NCBI RefSeq assembly: GCF_025118155.1
Contig: NW_026251397.1
Location: 703,501-767,500, forward strand
DNA from: Cokeromyces recurvatus
Taxonomy: Eukaryota; Mucoromycota; Mucoromycetes; Mucorales; Mucoraceae
Direction: 5' to 3'
Length of the DNA stretch: 64,000 nt
Part shown: positions 1-11,989 of the stretch, piece by piece
Position numbering within the stretch: the first letter of the stretch is position 1
How the letters are laid out: the number at the start of each line of letters is the position of its first letter
Notes under the pieces: generated by a model
What the model saw: only the letters and a program-made list of their open reading frames with translations
Told to the model about the DNA's origin: nothing
Database searches by the model: none
Position numbers and translations under genes: made by a program

Positions 1-2285
1 CGTGTAGTTGAAGAATTCCACTTAACTTCTCAAGCTTTTGAATGGTAAAAGATGATCAATTTATTTTTAAAAAGTATTTTTTTTTAAATTTAATATGTAT
101 GTATATATATGTATATGTATATATATTTTAAAAAAACAGGATTCTCGGAGAAATTGAATCTCGCTTCTTAACTTCAGTTGTAGCACCTGGTGAAATGGTT
201 GGTACAATTGCTGCTCAATCTATTGGTGAACCTGCTACTCAAATGACATTGAATACTTTCCACTATGCTGGTGTCTCTAGTAAGAATGTCACTCTTGGTG
301 TACCTCGTTTGAAGGAAATTATCAATGTTGCTAAGAATATTAAGACCCCTCGTCTTGAAGTCTGGCTTGACGCTGAAAGATCTCGTAATATTGAATTAGC
401 TAAAGAAGTGCAGGTTTATCTTGAACATACTACATTACAAAAGATCACATCAGTAACTGAAATTTATTACGATCCTGACCCAAGAAATACAGTAATTGAA
501 GAAGATGCTGATTTTGTAGATACCTACTATCAACTTGAAGATGATAATTCACCATTTGTTACTCGTGTTTCACCATGGTTACTCCGTATTGAATTGAATC
601 GTGGTATGATGATTGATAAGCGTCTTAATATTACTGAAGTTGTTCAGAAAATCACTGAAGAATTCCGTAATGATCTTCATGTCATTGGTAGTGACGAAAA
701 CTCCGAGAAATTGATTATTCGTTGTAGAGTTATGTTAGATGAGAATGAAGAGAAGGAGATGGATGATGAAGAAGGTAGACCTGAAGAGGACACTTTCCTT
801 CGTAAATTGGAAGCTAGTATGTTAAGCTCAATTGATCTTCGTGGTATACCCGGTATTAAAAAAGTCTATATCGTTGAACGTAAAAATACTGCTCTTAGTG
901 AGAAGGGCATATTCGAGACTACTACAGAATGGGGTCTTGATACGGATGGTATCAATCTTCAACAAGTTATGTGTCAAATAGGTGTAGATGAAACTCGTAC
1001 TTACTCCAATAATACTGTTGAAATTATGGAGGTACTTGGTATTGAGGCTACTCGTAAGGCACTTCTTAAGGAATTACGTAACGTTATTGAATTCGATGGT
1101 TCTTATGTTAACTATCGTCACTTGGCTTTGCTTTGTGATGTTATGACTAATCGTGGTCACTTAATGGCCATTACTCGTCATGGTATTAATAGAGCAGAGA
1201 CTGGTGCTTTAATGAGATGCTCTTTTGAAGAAACTGTTGAAATTCTTATGGAAGCCGCAGCAGTTGGTGAGCTTGATGATTGTAAGGGTGTTACAGAAAA
1301 TATTATGTTAGGTCAAACTGCACCTCTTGGTACTGGTGAATTTGATGTGATGTTAGATGAAGAAATGTTGCAAACTGTTCCTCAAGATCACAGACAGAAT
1401 ATGCCAATGGGCTTGGCTGGTGATATGACCGGATTTGCTACACCTGGTCCAGGTTATATGACTCCTAATATGGCGACTCCATACGACACACGTTCACCTG
1501 ATTGGGTTGATTTCTCACAGCCTTCATCACCTTCAGAGCCGATGTTCTCTCCTATTGGTAATTCAGGTGCTGTTGGTTCAATTACTAGTCCTTGGCGTGG
1601 AGATCTTAGCCCATATGCACAGAGCCCTACATATTCTCCTACATCACCAGGATATTCACCTTCGAGTCCATCATATGCAGCTTCCCCTGGTTATTCACCA
1701 GCTTCTCCTACTTATTCACCCACGAGCCCTTCATATTCACCCACTAGCCCAAGCTATTCACCAACTAGTCCAAGCTATTCACCTACTAGTCCTAGTTACT
1801 CACCAACGAGTCCTAGTTACTCACCTACTAGTCCTAGTTATTCACCTACCAGTCCTAGTTATAGCCCTACGTCACCAAGCTATAGTCCCACATCGCCTAG
1901 TTATAGCCCTACATCACCTAGTTACAGTCCTACTAGTCCAAGTTATAGCCCAACTTCGCCTAGTTATTCACCTACTAGTCCAAGCTATAGCCCTACTTCA
2001 CCAAGCTATAGTCCTACGAGTCCTAGTTACTCACCTACTAGTCCCAGCTATAGCCCTACAAGTCCTAGCTATTCACCTACTTCACCTAGCTATAGTCCTA
2101 CTAGTCCCAGCTATAGCCCAACTTCACCAAGCTATAGCCCTACATCTCCTAGCTATTCGCCAACGAGCCCAAGCTATAGCCCAACTTCACCAAGCTATAG
2201 TCCCACTTCGCCTAGCTATAGTCCTACTTCACCAAGTTATAGTCCCACTTCACCAAGTTATAGCCCAACTAGTCCTAATCGTTAA
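1..2285 (+). CDS. RPB1: RNA polymerase II largest subunit RPB1, C-terminal part (5' end outside window)
   Basis: Partial gene: exon 1..44, intron 45..139, last exon 140..2285. The joined reading frame gives the trigger-loop region of the largest Pol II subunit ([20 protein letters not shown], then LGVPRLKEI), the cleft and clamp-linking parts, a short linker, and the C-terminal domain of YSPTSPS heptads. It is the catalytic core subunit of nuclear Pol II and the platform for capping, splicing and termination factors. The protein ends right after the last heptad with Asn-Arg; no long acidic tip follows. The upstream two thirds of the gene lie outside the window. Identity is certain from the CTD alone; the intron is inferred from the frame change and the GT/AG borders. 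Confidence 0.98.
1713..2279 (+). repeat. RPB1 CTD heptad array, 27 in-register 21-bp units
   Basis: 27 consecutive 21-bp units encode YSPTSPS 26 times and YSPTSPN once at the end. About five degenerate units precede them ([33 protein letters not shown]). Ser codons alternate between TCN and AGY, so the DNA units differ although the protein repeats are identical. Confidence 0.97.
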
Positions 2286-3744
2286 GTATTTCATTGATAA
2301 GAGTTTTAAAAAAATCATTTATATAAATATATATTACATTTATTAACAAAAAAAAGTGCTAACTGTAATCACAACAAGCGTTAAATAAAAGCTAAATTTA
2401 TTATGTGGGTTTTATTTAAAATAAATAAATTATTATTAAAAAATCCCTTTTAATGGTTGGTGTATTACATAATGAATAAATTAAAACAAGCAAAGTTATT
2501 TAATTATTGTCACATTTCTTTACCTATACCTACATTGTTTGTAAATGACATGATTGTATTTAATAGTGTTAATTCTATGTATAGTTGCCCTTATTTATAG
2601 TGGTTATTTTAATAATAATAATAAAAAGAAATAAGTAGAAGTCATCGCTTACTCATTTATATCTCTATTGGCGTATTTATTGAAAGCAAAATCTGCATAA
2701 AACCACTTCAGTGTTATATAACCTTTTCAAATGAATATAAGGTATTTAAGCCTTTCCACATTTTAGTAAAATACAAGTCATATTAAAGACTAGGCTTTAT
2801 TAATGCTGGTAAAGGAGAGCTTCTTTCATAATAATAGTATTTCGTTAAAATTCAAAAACAATAGAGACCATTCTAAAGCATACCATATTCTCATCTGTAA
2901 TGGTTACAATATAAGTTAGAATAAAGATAATATAAAATACTTGATGAAAGGGGAATGACTATTTCAAAGTATATATAGAAAGGCTATATAAGATTAATTT
3001 GCTTTTAGAGACAACAACGATTGTTTGCAGTAAATAAGCCAAATAAACTATTGCCATAGAAAATGACTAATCTCCTTAAAAAAAAAAAGTGACCAGTTTA
3101 CTTCAATAGCCTTTCTGTATTTTCACTATGATTTTATACTCTCTCTCTTCAGCTTGATTTTATAGCTTGTTGTAAAATTACATTTGTACATCCACTTTAT
3201 TTTCAAATAAAATAAAATAAAATAAATACTATACAATGTCTTAGGATAAACCATCGACTCTAAATGGTCAGAAACAATGTGAGATCCTTAACTTCTCCCT
3301 TAGTTAGTTAGCCATTTATGCCATCCTTTATGAACATGACTACTTATTTTATCATAAAGGGCTATTTTTTTTACCATTATCGCAACACAGACAAATGACT
3401 CCTTTTCCTTCTTACCGATTATTTGATAGATACATATATATTTTTCTTTTATCTCTGATTTAAAAGGGTGATTTTCAGCTTTTCTAAGCTAACTTGGGCA
3501 CATTTAATGTAATCGATGTCTTTTACCCACCAATAGGGTTTTTAAACTTTTATTGGGTTTTATTTTTTTTTTTATTGTTTGGCTGCCCAGAGAATATATT
3601 TAGTTATGTATATTTTCATTTTCCGATCATTATTATTATTGCGTGTTTGCACACTCTGCTCTTTATATTAATAAATATTTATTTATTTATTTATTTTATT
3701 TTATTTTATTTTATTTTTTTTTTATTTCATCTCGAGACGTTAAA
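2286..3744. other. Intergenic RPB1-CAP, no gene seen
   Basis: 1.46 kb of AT-rich sequence with stops in all frames. It holds the RPB1 3' UTR (several AATAAA-like words) and the CAP promoter. The last 120 bases before the CAP start are a T-rich run with TTTAT repeats. No tRNA, repeat or coding relic was recognised. Confidence 0.6.
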
Positions 3745-5478
3745 ATGTCTGAATTCCATTCACTTGCTAACCTCATCAAGCGGCTCGAGGTAGCTACTAC
3801 ACGTTTAGAGGATTTAGCTATGTCTGCTTCCTCTGCCTCTGCAGTAGCTACTAATTCTCCTTCATTGCCCAATGCACCTTCTTCTTCTGCTGTTACTGCT
3901 AATGAAGTGCCTGCTGCCATTCAAAAGCATGACAATGCTATTAACCCTCATCTCGAAAAATATTTCAATTTATCACAAGAAATTGGTGGACCAGTTGCTG
4001 ATCAGGTAAATGAAAAAAAAAAGTATAACGTATATATAATATTCAATTGTGCGTGTTTTCTAACAATAAAAAAAAAATAATAGGCGCATCTTGTTAAAGA
4101 AGCAATTGCAGCTGAAAAGGATATTATTTATATTTCAACCTTAGCTCAAAAACCAGATATGACTTCACCTACATTTATGAAACTACTTGAACCTATTCAG
4201 AAAGCGTTGGCTGCTATTATTGAAATTAAAGACTCGAATAGACCTAATCCTTTATTCAATAGTTTAAGTGCAGTAGCCGAAGGTATTCCTGCCTTAGGAT
4301 GGTTTACTTGTGTAAGTTGTGTCACTATATATATTTATATATAAATGCATAAAGATATATTCTAATTTAACTATTTTGTAGGAACCTACGCCTGTTCCAT
4401 TTATTCGTGATATGAAAGATGCTGCACAATTTTATTCAAATCGAATTATGAAAGAATACAAGGAAAAGTGAGTATTTTTTTTCTTAAAAGTAAAAATGCC
4501 CCCCTTTTTTTTTCTTTCTTTCTTTTTGATCTTACATGTGTTTATAGGGATCCTAAGCATGTTGAATGGTCTAAAGCCTTTTTAGCTTTTATTGAAAATT
4601 TAGCTGTTTATGTTAAGGAAACATTTCCTACTGGATTAACTTGGAATGCAAAGGGTGAAAAGCCTGATAACTTTATTGGTAAATCCTTTTCTTCTGACAC
4701 ATCTAATGATGCTGCACCCTCAGCTCCTGCACCTAGTGCTGGCGGGCCACCACCACCACCACCACCACCTCCTCCTCCTATGGTAATTGAAGAAGATACA
4801 AAGCCTCAACAACCCACCGGAGCAGCAGCTGTTTTTGCTGAAATCAATCGAGGTGAAAGTGTTACTGCAGGCTTACGTAAGGTTGACAAAAGTGAAATGA
4901 CACACAAAAACCCTAGTTTACGTGCAGGATCAACAGTTAGCGGCAGTAGTAAACGTCAAGGTCCACCAACACCTACTAAGCCTGATAAATATAGTCTTAA
5001 GAAGCCAGCCAAGACCTCTCTGGAAGCCAACAAATGGGTAGTTGAAAATCATGAAAATAACCACGAGATTATCATCTCAGAGACGGCCATCAACCAAGCT
5101 GTCTATATTTATAATTGTAAAAATTCAACCATCGTTATTAAAGGCAAGGTAAATGCAGTCACTATGGATTCATGTACCAAATGTGGTGTTGCCCTTGATT
5201 CAACTATTGCAACTGTTGATATTGTCAACTGTAAATCATTTGCACTTCAAGTTTTGAAGGCTGTCCCAACCATTGCTGTGGATAAATGTGATAGTGGTGA
5301 AATTTATTTATCCAAAGAATGTTTGGACGTTGAAATTTTGTCAGCCAAGTCCAACTCATTAGGTGTACTTATTCCTGACAATGATGATGAATTTAAAGAG
5401 TTGCCTGTTCCTGAACAATTTAAGACAACTGTAGTGGACGGAAAGCTTGTTACTACCACTATTGAACATGCAGGATAA
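3745..5478 (+). CDS. CAP: Adenylyl cyclase-associated protein (CAP/Srv2)
   Basis: Exons 3745..4005, 4084..4311, 4382..4467 and 4548..5478 join to 501 codons plus stop, close to the usual CAP length of 470-530. The start MSEFHSLANLIKRLE is the conserved coiled-coil N-terminus, followed by the helical folded domain (DMKDAAQFYSNRIMKEYKE region), a polyproline stretch near residues 258-270 (profilin/SH3 binding), a basic WH2-like segment, and the C-terminal beta-helix CARP domain that binds ADP-actin. CAP recycles cofilin-bound actin monomers in the cytosol and, in yeasts, helps Ras activate adenylyl cyclase through the N-terminal coil. VPS53 begins only 115 bases downstream on the same strand. 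All introns are GT-AG. Confidence 0.96.
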
Positions 5479-5593
5479 ATAAATAAATTCAGAAAATTTA
5501 ACTTTTTTTTTTTTTTTTTTTTTTTTTTTATGAGTCCGCATTTTTCATTTTCCTTTCATTTTCTTGTTTTGATAAAAAAAAAAAAAAAAAGAA

Positions 5594-8500
5594 ATGAGTG
5601 AAGAAAATAGTAGTGCCAAAATATCTTCTCATTTAGAAACAAAGGCACTTTCTATTCTAAATGTTAAAAATCCTTTAGATTCACCAGAATTCAATGCAAT
5701 AAGCTATTTGAACAAGTTATTTCCTACTGGTAATTTACTTAAATGTCAAAATGGTTATATACATGTATATGTACTTGTTTTAATTCTTCACATTTTATAT
5801 TTCTATTTCAGAACAATCCTTAGCCTCGGTAGATAATGTGCTTGACAAACTTCAAGCTAAGATGAAGGAAATGTCCCTTGAAGCTGAGCGTCTTACAAAT
5901 AATCAATTCAAAAAAGATACCCAAGATGGAAATAAAGAATTAAATAAAGCAAAGCAATCTATTCAGGTTTGAAAAGAAAAAAAAAATATTTAAAGATGTT
6001 AACAGTAATACTCATGCATAATATTTATAATTTTTAGGAATTATTTAAAAAAATCCAAGACATAAAATTAAAGGCAACACAGTCTGAATCTATGGTTCAA
6101 GAAATTACACATGATGTGAAATCACTCGATTATGCAAAAAGGCATTTGACATATTCAGTAACTGTATTAAAACGACTTCAAATGTTGGTAACTGCTGTAG
6201 ATCAATTAGAAACAATGTCCAAAAATAAACAGTATAAAGAAAGTGCGCAATTACTTCAGGTACATTCAAAAGTCATACCATGTATATAGATTGATAGATA
6301 GATATAAAGGAAAACTAATGTTTATTAAAGGCAGTTATTCAACTAATGCAACATTTTAAGTCCTTTAAAAGTGTACCACAAATATCTCAACTATCAAATC
6401 ATATCAATACTCTGAAAAAAGACCTGGAAAACTGTGTGATTCGTGAATTAGAAAATGGGTACGATTAAGGATCAATAAAACACAATTTTAATACTAATCA
6501 TTTATTAAAAACAGATTTAATCAAGAAGGCCAATTAATTGGACAACCTTGGCTTCTTCATGATGCTTGCTTAGTAGCTGATGTGCTAGGTGAAATGACAA
6601 GGTAAAATGGCCAATATAAAAAAGATATTTTATGTAAACTTATAAATTGCTTGTATGTATAAATATTAGAGAAAAGATTATTAAAAAATATGTTGACCTG
6701 GAGTTGGTGAACTATCGACAAATATTCAGACCTATGGAAGAGGTATCTCAATTAGACAATATATCTCGACGTTATGCTTTTTTGAAACGTATTCTTAAAG
6801 TATGTGATGACGAACATGCTGAAATTTTCCCTAATGATTGGGCTATAAGTGGCAGAATTTGTGAAAAATTTTGTGAATATACAAAGTAAATTTCTTAATA
6901 TCAAATGATTTAGTCTAAGAAATGTGTTTATTATAGATTTGATTTGGATCTTGTCATGAAAAACAATGGTGCTGATGTGAAGGAATTATTGAAAGCTCTT
7001 CAACTAACAATTGAATTTGAAGGCCAATTATCCAAGAGATATGAACGACATGTAAAAGAAAAAAAAAAGCTATTGTAAATTAAAATATTAACACATTATT
7101 CTTTTTATCTTTACTAACTATAGTTCAAGGACAAACATAAGCAGAAACCTTTATTTAATTTTGATAAGTCTATTTCTTCAGCATTTCAGCCTTATTTGTA
7201 TATCTATATAGATGCAGAGGATGCGTAAGTTTATATAATATAATTATTAAGTATTGTTAATCTTACTATTTAAAACAGAACAATTGCATCTATGATTGAT
7301 TCTTATGCGCAAACTGATATGCAAGCAGATTCTGAGGATGATGGTACTATGACCGTCTTACCGTCGAGTACAGATTTATTTTATTTTTATAGAGAGACAC
7401 TTGCACAGTGTTCGAAATTTTCGACTGGAAAAGCATTATTTGACCTTTGTCAAGTATTTGCTAAGCATCTAAACGCTTATTGTAACCAAATTTTGTTGGG
7501 AGGGTTAGCAAGAAATGAAAAAAAGACAGTGACCGTTGAGCACTTTAGATTTGCTAGTTTGGCATTAAATACTGCTGATTATTGTTCTATGACGACTACT
7601 CAATTGGAAGAAAAATTGAAAGAAAATATTGACTCTGAGTACTTGAGCAAATTAAATTTAGAAGGCGTTAAAGAAAACTTTATGAGGTACATCAATATTT
7701 ATTAATAGTTTACGATCAACTTATATATGGTTTCATTTAGGACTCTATCTACTTGTATTGACTCTATTGTAAAGAACTTAGAACAATGTATTGAGACACA
7801 AATGGTACAAATGTCAAGACTTTCATGGGGTGTAATGGATACAGTAGGTGATCAGTCAGATTATGTCAGCCAAATGATAGATATTGTTAAAAGAAATGTT
7901 ACAGTTGTAGGAAGAATAATAGCAAATAAACGTTATTTCAGAACCTTCCATGATCGTTTTGCAGAGTAAAATAGATGAATACAAATACATATTTTTTTTT
8001 AAAAAAAAGTCCACATACTAAAAGCTTCTTTTTTTTTTTAATAGAATATTTATTTCAAAGTTTTTGATTCAAATTTTTAAATGCAAGCCTATTTCAGAAA
8101 TCGGTGCAGAACAGCTCTTGTTAGATACGCATTCCATTAAAACATTACTTTTAGATATTCCAACAATGGGGATATCTACTGATGGCTCAACGATAATTCC
8201 AAGCTCGTAAGTTTACATCAAAGATTTTTTTTTTTTTTTTTTGAATAATTTGTTCATTTAATATTTATGTATAAATATATACATATATATTTTTTTTTAG
8301 CTATACTCGAATTGTAAACAAAGGCATATCTAAGGTAGAAGCTATTCTCAAAACTGTAATGTCACCCACTGAACCCTCTGAAGGTTATGTAGAAAATTAT
8401 TTACTGCTTGTAGGTGATAAACATGTCGGTAACTTCACACGTTTGCTTGAACTCAAAGGAATTAGAAAACCAGATCAGGCACAACTTTTAAATATGTTTG

Positions 8501-8829
8501 ATAAGCGTATTGCTTATCATGATCATCTTGTGGAGAACTCAAACATACTACCACCTGAAATAGTGTCAGCAAGTGCAACCACAACATCTAGTGTTCTACC
8601 TAGCTCAATTACTACGTCATTATCAACTATGGCTTCAACGGCGGCATCCAATTTTAAAGATACCAGTGCTTCCTTCAGATCAAATACTTCACCTACCGTT
8701 TCTTCACCTATAGAAGGAAATAGTAATAGTGCTCGTGGACGCTTAAACGAAAATTTTAGAAAGTTAGTTATGACGGGTATGGCTTTTCGTAAAGATTTAC
8801 AAGAAAGACGAGAACACTCACAAAATTAA
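5594..8829 (+). CDS. VPS53: VPS53, GARP/EARP tethering complex subunit
   Basis: Twelve exons: 5594..5729, 5812..5966, 6038..6259, 6331..6458, 6515..6601, 6670..6885, 6937..7051, 7124..7224, 7279..7686, 7741..7965, 8045..8206, 8301..8829. The sum is exactly 828 codons (827 aa), matching the family length of about 830. Diagnostic stretches are [19 protein letters not shown], the coiled coil ending [32 protein letters not shown] and [24 protein letters not shown] tethers endosome-derived vesicles at the trans-Golgi. The C-terminal tail from about residue 735 is Ser/Thr-rich low complexity and then basic. It is convergent with the phytochelatin synthase gene, with 232 bases between stop codons. 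Confidence 0.96.
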
Positions 8830-9061
8830 GTTACTGAATATTATATCATGTATTATATAAAATCATTATTATATAAGTTTGTTATCTAATGAATATGGTA
8901 TATCTTAAACGACACTCTATTTTGGTAAAGAAATTTTATTTATTTATATAGAGTTAATCTGCGCAAATAAGATTTTTTTTTTTGTTTTATTATTAAATAT
9001 AAATATAATACGTTTTCTATAAGAGATATACAATTCTACAAAATAAAGCATGTAAAGAATA

Positions 9062-10810
9062 TTAATCTAGTAAGCTTCTAGTGTTGCTACAGCAGCTTTT
9101 TTTATCATTACTTGAAGGATCTGGTAACGTCCAGTTTGGTCCACAGGTACAAAAAGCAGTAGTTAAATCAACAACTTCATTTGATATACGTTGTACTTCA
9201 TGCTTCATAATAGTAGACATACTTTCATCCCTTCTATATTTATCCAAACGATCCTGTAAATCTTTAGGTAATGATGTGTACAACATGCGCGGTGATCCTA
9301 ACACGAACAAGGTAGCAAATGCGGCATTATAATCAATAGGGGTATAAGAATGATTCTCCCTTTCAGGATAAAGGGCATCAATCACGACTGGATATAAAGG
9401 TGACTTGGTTGTATCATATAATAGCTCATTAATGTACTTCTCTGCTTTTTTGTCTGGATTAGTTGCATTAAAAGAAGCAAGCGATTGATTGGCAAGGATA
9501 GTCGTATATTCCTTTGGGACATTTCGAAGTACTAATCTAACTACATGTTCTAAAGTTCTAGGTTTCTCTAACCATAAATTTTCTGGTATACGTTGACAGA
9601 ATGATTTTGCAATCGTTGACCAATTTAATTTTGCTTCTTCTCTCAATTGCTTATTCGACTTGACTGGTTGTTGTTCTTCTTCTTTCTTTACTGTACATGC
9701 CTCAGGCTTTACCTTACAAAGACTTACAGGTGGATTCTCAACATCATAACTTAACACAAAATACCCTCTAGGTCGACCTGTTTCCTTATCAATTGGGTTC
9801 ATTGACTCAAATAGCATTTCAATTGGGCACCAATAACTAGGATATTTGTAACGTGCTGTATCCAAAATTAATACTTTACGCTCTTGAGCATTATAGGCAC
9901 CTATTGGTGAAAAATGACCATCACCTGTTTGTCCTAGAACCTTTCTTGAAAATGAAACTACCATAAATTTATCTGAGGTTGATGTTACCATTTCAACATC
10001 CTTCACAAATTTTTCAAAGGTAAAATCAAATGCCCGATTCACTTGAACATCACAATGACATTTGGCTAAACAGGCAAAGTTATCAAAGGTAATACCTTTT
10101 ACTTTCACTTCTTCTTTTGAAGAGCAGCAATGCAAAAACTCATCTAGAAATTTATTTAATTATTTTTTCAGGGGGTAAGAACAAAATTCAAGATGAAGAG
10201 AAAACATTTTTTTTTTATTCTTTTACCTGAATACCATCTCCAATTGCCTTTCCATCTTCTTTTAGGATCTACTTCCAATGCATTCAATACCATAGCCACT
10301 ATATCGAAAAAAAAAAATGAATTAATGATTTCAACCACAAAAGTAATCAGGTTTATACTTACAAGAACTAGGTCCACAAAATGCAGGCTCCGATTGAGTT
10401 GTAAAATTACCAGTTAATGGAAAAAATCCTTCTGCATGACCAATATCCATAGCTTCTCTAAACAGTTTCTTTCCCTCAGGGGAAGCAAATCGTACTAATG
10501 TCTTTGGTAATTCTCTTTGATAAAAAGTATTCTTTAAATCATCATGAGTATTAGCTTCTGGAGATGTAACTCCGAGTAAGTCTTGAAAAGCAGCTTTAAT
10601 AGAAGGTTCTGGTATTGTTTTTATTGTGGGACTTTGTTGCAAATGGGAATCAGTTTCTATATTCTCAGTTTGTGTGCCAATGCTGCGACTTAAAGGGTTC
10701 GTCAAAGGGAAAATTAATTTGGCTGTTGATCGAATAAATGGTTGATAGGAATGAGGTAACTGAAATCGTGTGCGATATCGTAACCACTGAATTGGCTGTA
10801 CTTTTAACAT
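9062..10810 (-). CDS. Phytochelatin synthase with probable mitochondrial presequence
   Basis: Exons (minus) 10810..10363, 10298..10227 and 10143..9062 join to 533 aa. The product is a gamma-glutamylcysteine dipeptidyl transpeptidase that makes phytochelatins from glutathione for cadmium/zinc detoxification. It carries the papain-like triad: Cys145 in SEPAFCGPSSLAMVLNAL, His250 in GDGHFSPIGAYN and Asp268 in LDTARYKYPSYW; spacings of 105 and 18 residues match Cys56/His162/Asp180 of Arabidopsis PCS1. The C-terminal half is less conserved and has Cys pairs (CTCG, CC), as usual for the metal-sensing half. The first 48 residues are rich in Arg/Lys and hydroxylated residues and lack acidic residues, so a mitochondrial targeting peptide is inferred. 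It is divergent from the CS-Sel1 gene. No metal-response element was sought systematically. Confidence 0.94.
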
Positions 10811-11989
10811 GTTGCTTGGTAAAAGAAATAAAGATTATGTATATTCTAGGAAATTGCTCGAAAATTTATTCAAAAAAAAAAAAAAAAAAAAAAAAAAATT
10901 CAAGCTCAATTATGAAACCCTGCGCATATTTTGCTTTAAAAGCGTAATGGTTTTTTACTTGAAGTTTGAAAGCTTAATTTTTGCGAATAATGATTTTATT
11001 TTTTGGCTAGTAATTTTTTTTTCAACGTTATATAATTAAAGCATTGGCTCAAGAACCAAGCATCTATCAAAGAATGGATAAGAATACTTTATTTAATTGG
11101 CATAGTCATTAACTAAAATCTTCTTAGTCGACTTGTTAATTCTTGTGGTTAAATTATCGTCAATTTTCAAACAATTTCTCCTTTTCTTCCTTTGACTTTT
11201 AACCGGAACAACTCAATAAAAAAGTGAATAAAGGGGGGGAGGGAAGTTAGACATGTAGCTTTACAGCTACGATTTTCAATCAAATTTTGGACTTCATTTA
11301 CTTTATGAACGACAGCATTATCCATAACCAGTTAAGAATACTTCGTTCTATGTTGATGCAATGTATCCTTAACATTGCTCGAAAATTCAAGGAAATGCTC
11401 ACTAAGTATATCAACTCTAGCGTTTATCTTGACATCTTCTGCTTTACCATCTCCCCTCTTTTTCTTCTTAAAACTAGTAGTCTTCTCCTTAACAGCCTTT
11501 GGTTTATGTAAAAGGTTGAGTTAATTACCTCTTTTTTTTTTTATATTTCACCTATAATATTCAAAATGCCTACGAAAACCTCCTCTCCTTATCAAAATTT
11601 ATTCTACTACTTTAAATAAGTAAATTTTGATTCTTTTCTTTAGGATTATTTTGAGACTCATCCTCTTTGTATAGATTGACTTTAATAGATAAATAGACTA
11701 TATCTTGATTTATATATTGTAAAATCAATAGTGAGGCTTGGTGTCATTTATCATTTATATCTTCTATCAATTTTGCTTTTTATAGTTAAGGCCCCATAAT
11801 AACCTTTTTTTTTTTCTCTTAGCAGTGCAGTAGACATATGCAATACCATGATGATGAAAATGGAAAATTTATCTTTTTTTAATAATTTCCGCTCACTGGA
11901 TATTTTTTATTTATCGCTTCTTTTTTTTTGAATAATTTAAAGAAAGCCGGGGTGAATAAAAAAACACACACACACACACACACACGCAG
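10811..11989. other. Divergent promoter region, no gene seen
   Basis: 1.18 kb between the divergent phytochelatin synthase and CS-Sel1 genes. It contains a 27-base A run around 10871..10898, T-rich tracts and the AC microsatellite just upstream of the CS-Sel1 start. Short open stretches (for example 11287..11511) look like random hydrophobic AT translation. Confidence 0.5.
11964..11985. repeat. (AC)11 microsatellite
   Basis: Eleven AC units end 4 bases before the CS-Sel1 start codon, so they lie in its 5' UTR or core promoter. Confidence 0.9.

Noticed and set aside
1507..2346. 279-codon open frame overlapping the RPB1 CTD in another frame
   Set aside because: It is the +1 shadow of the heptad array (repetitive Leu/Ile/His/Val translation); tandem 21-bp units keep all three frames free of stops together.
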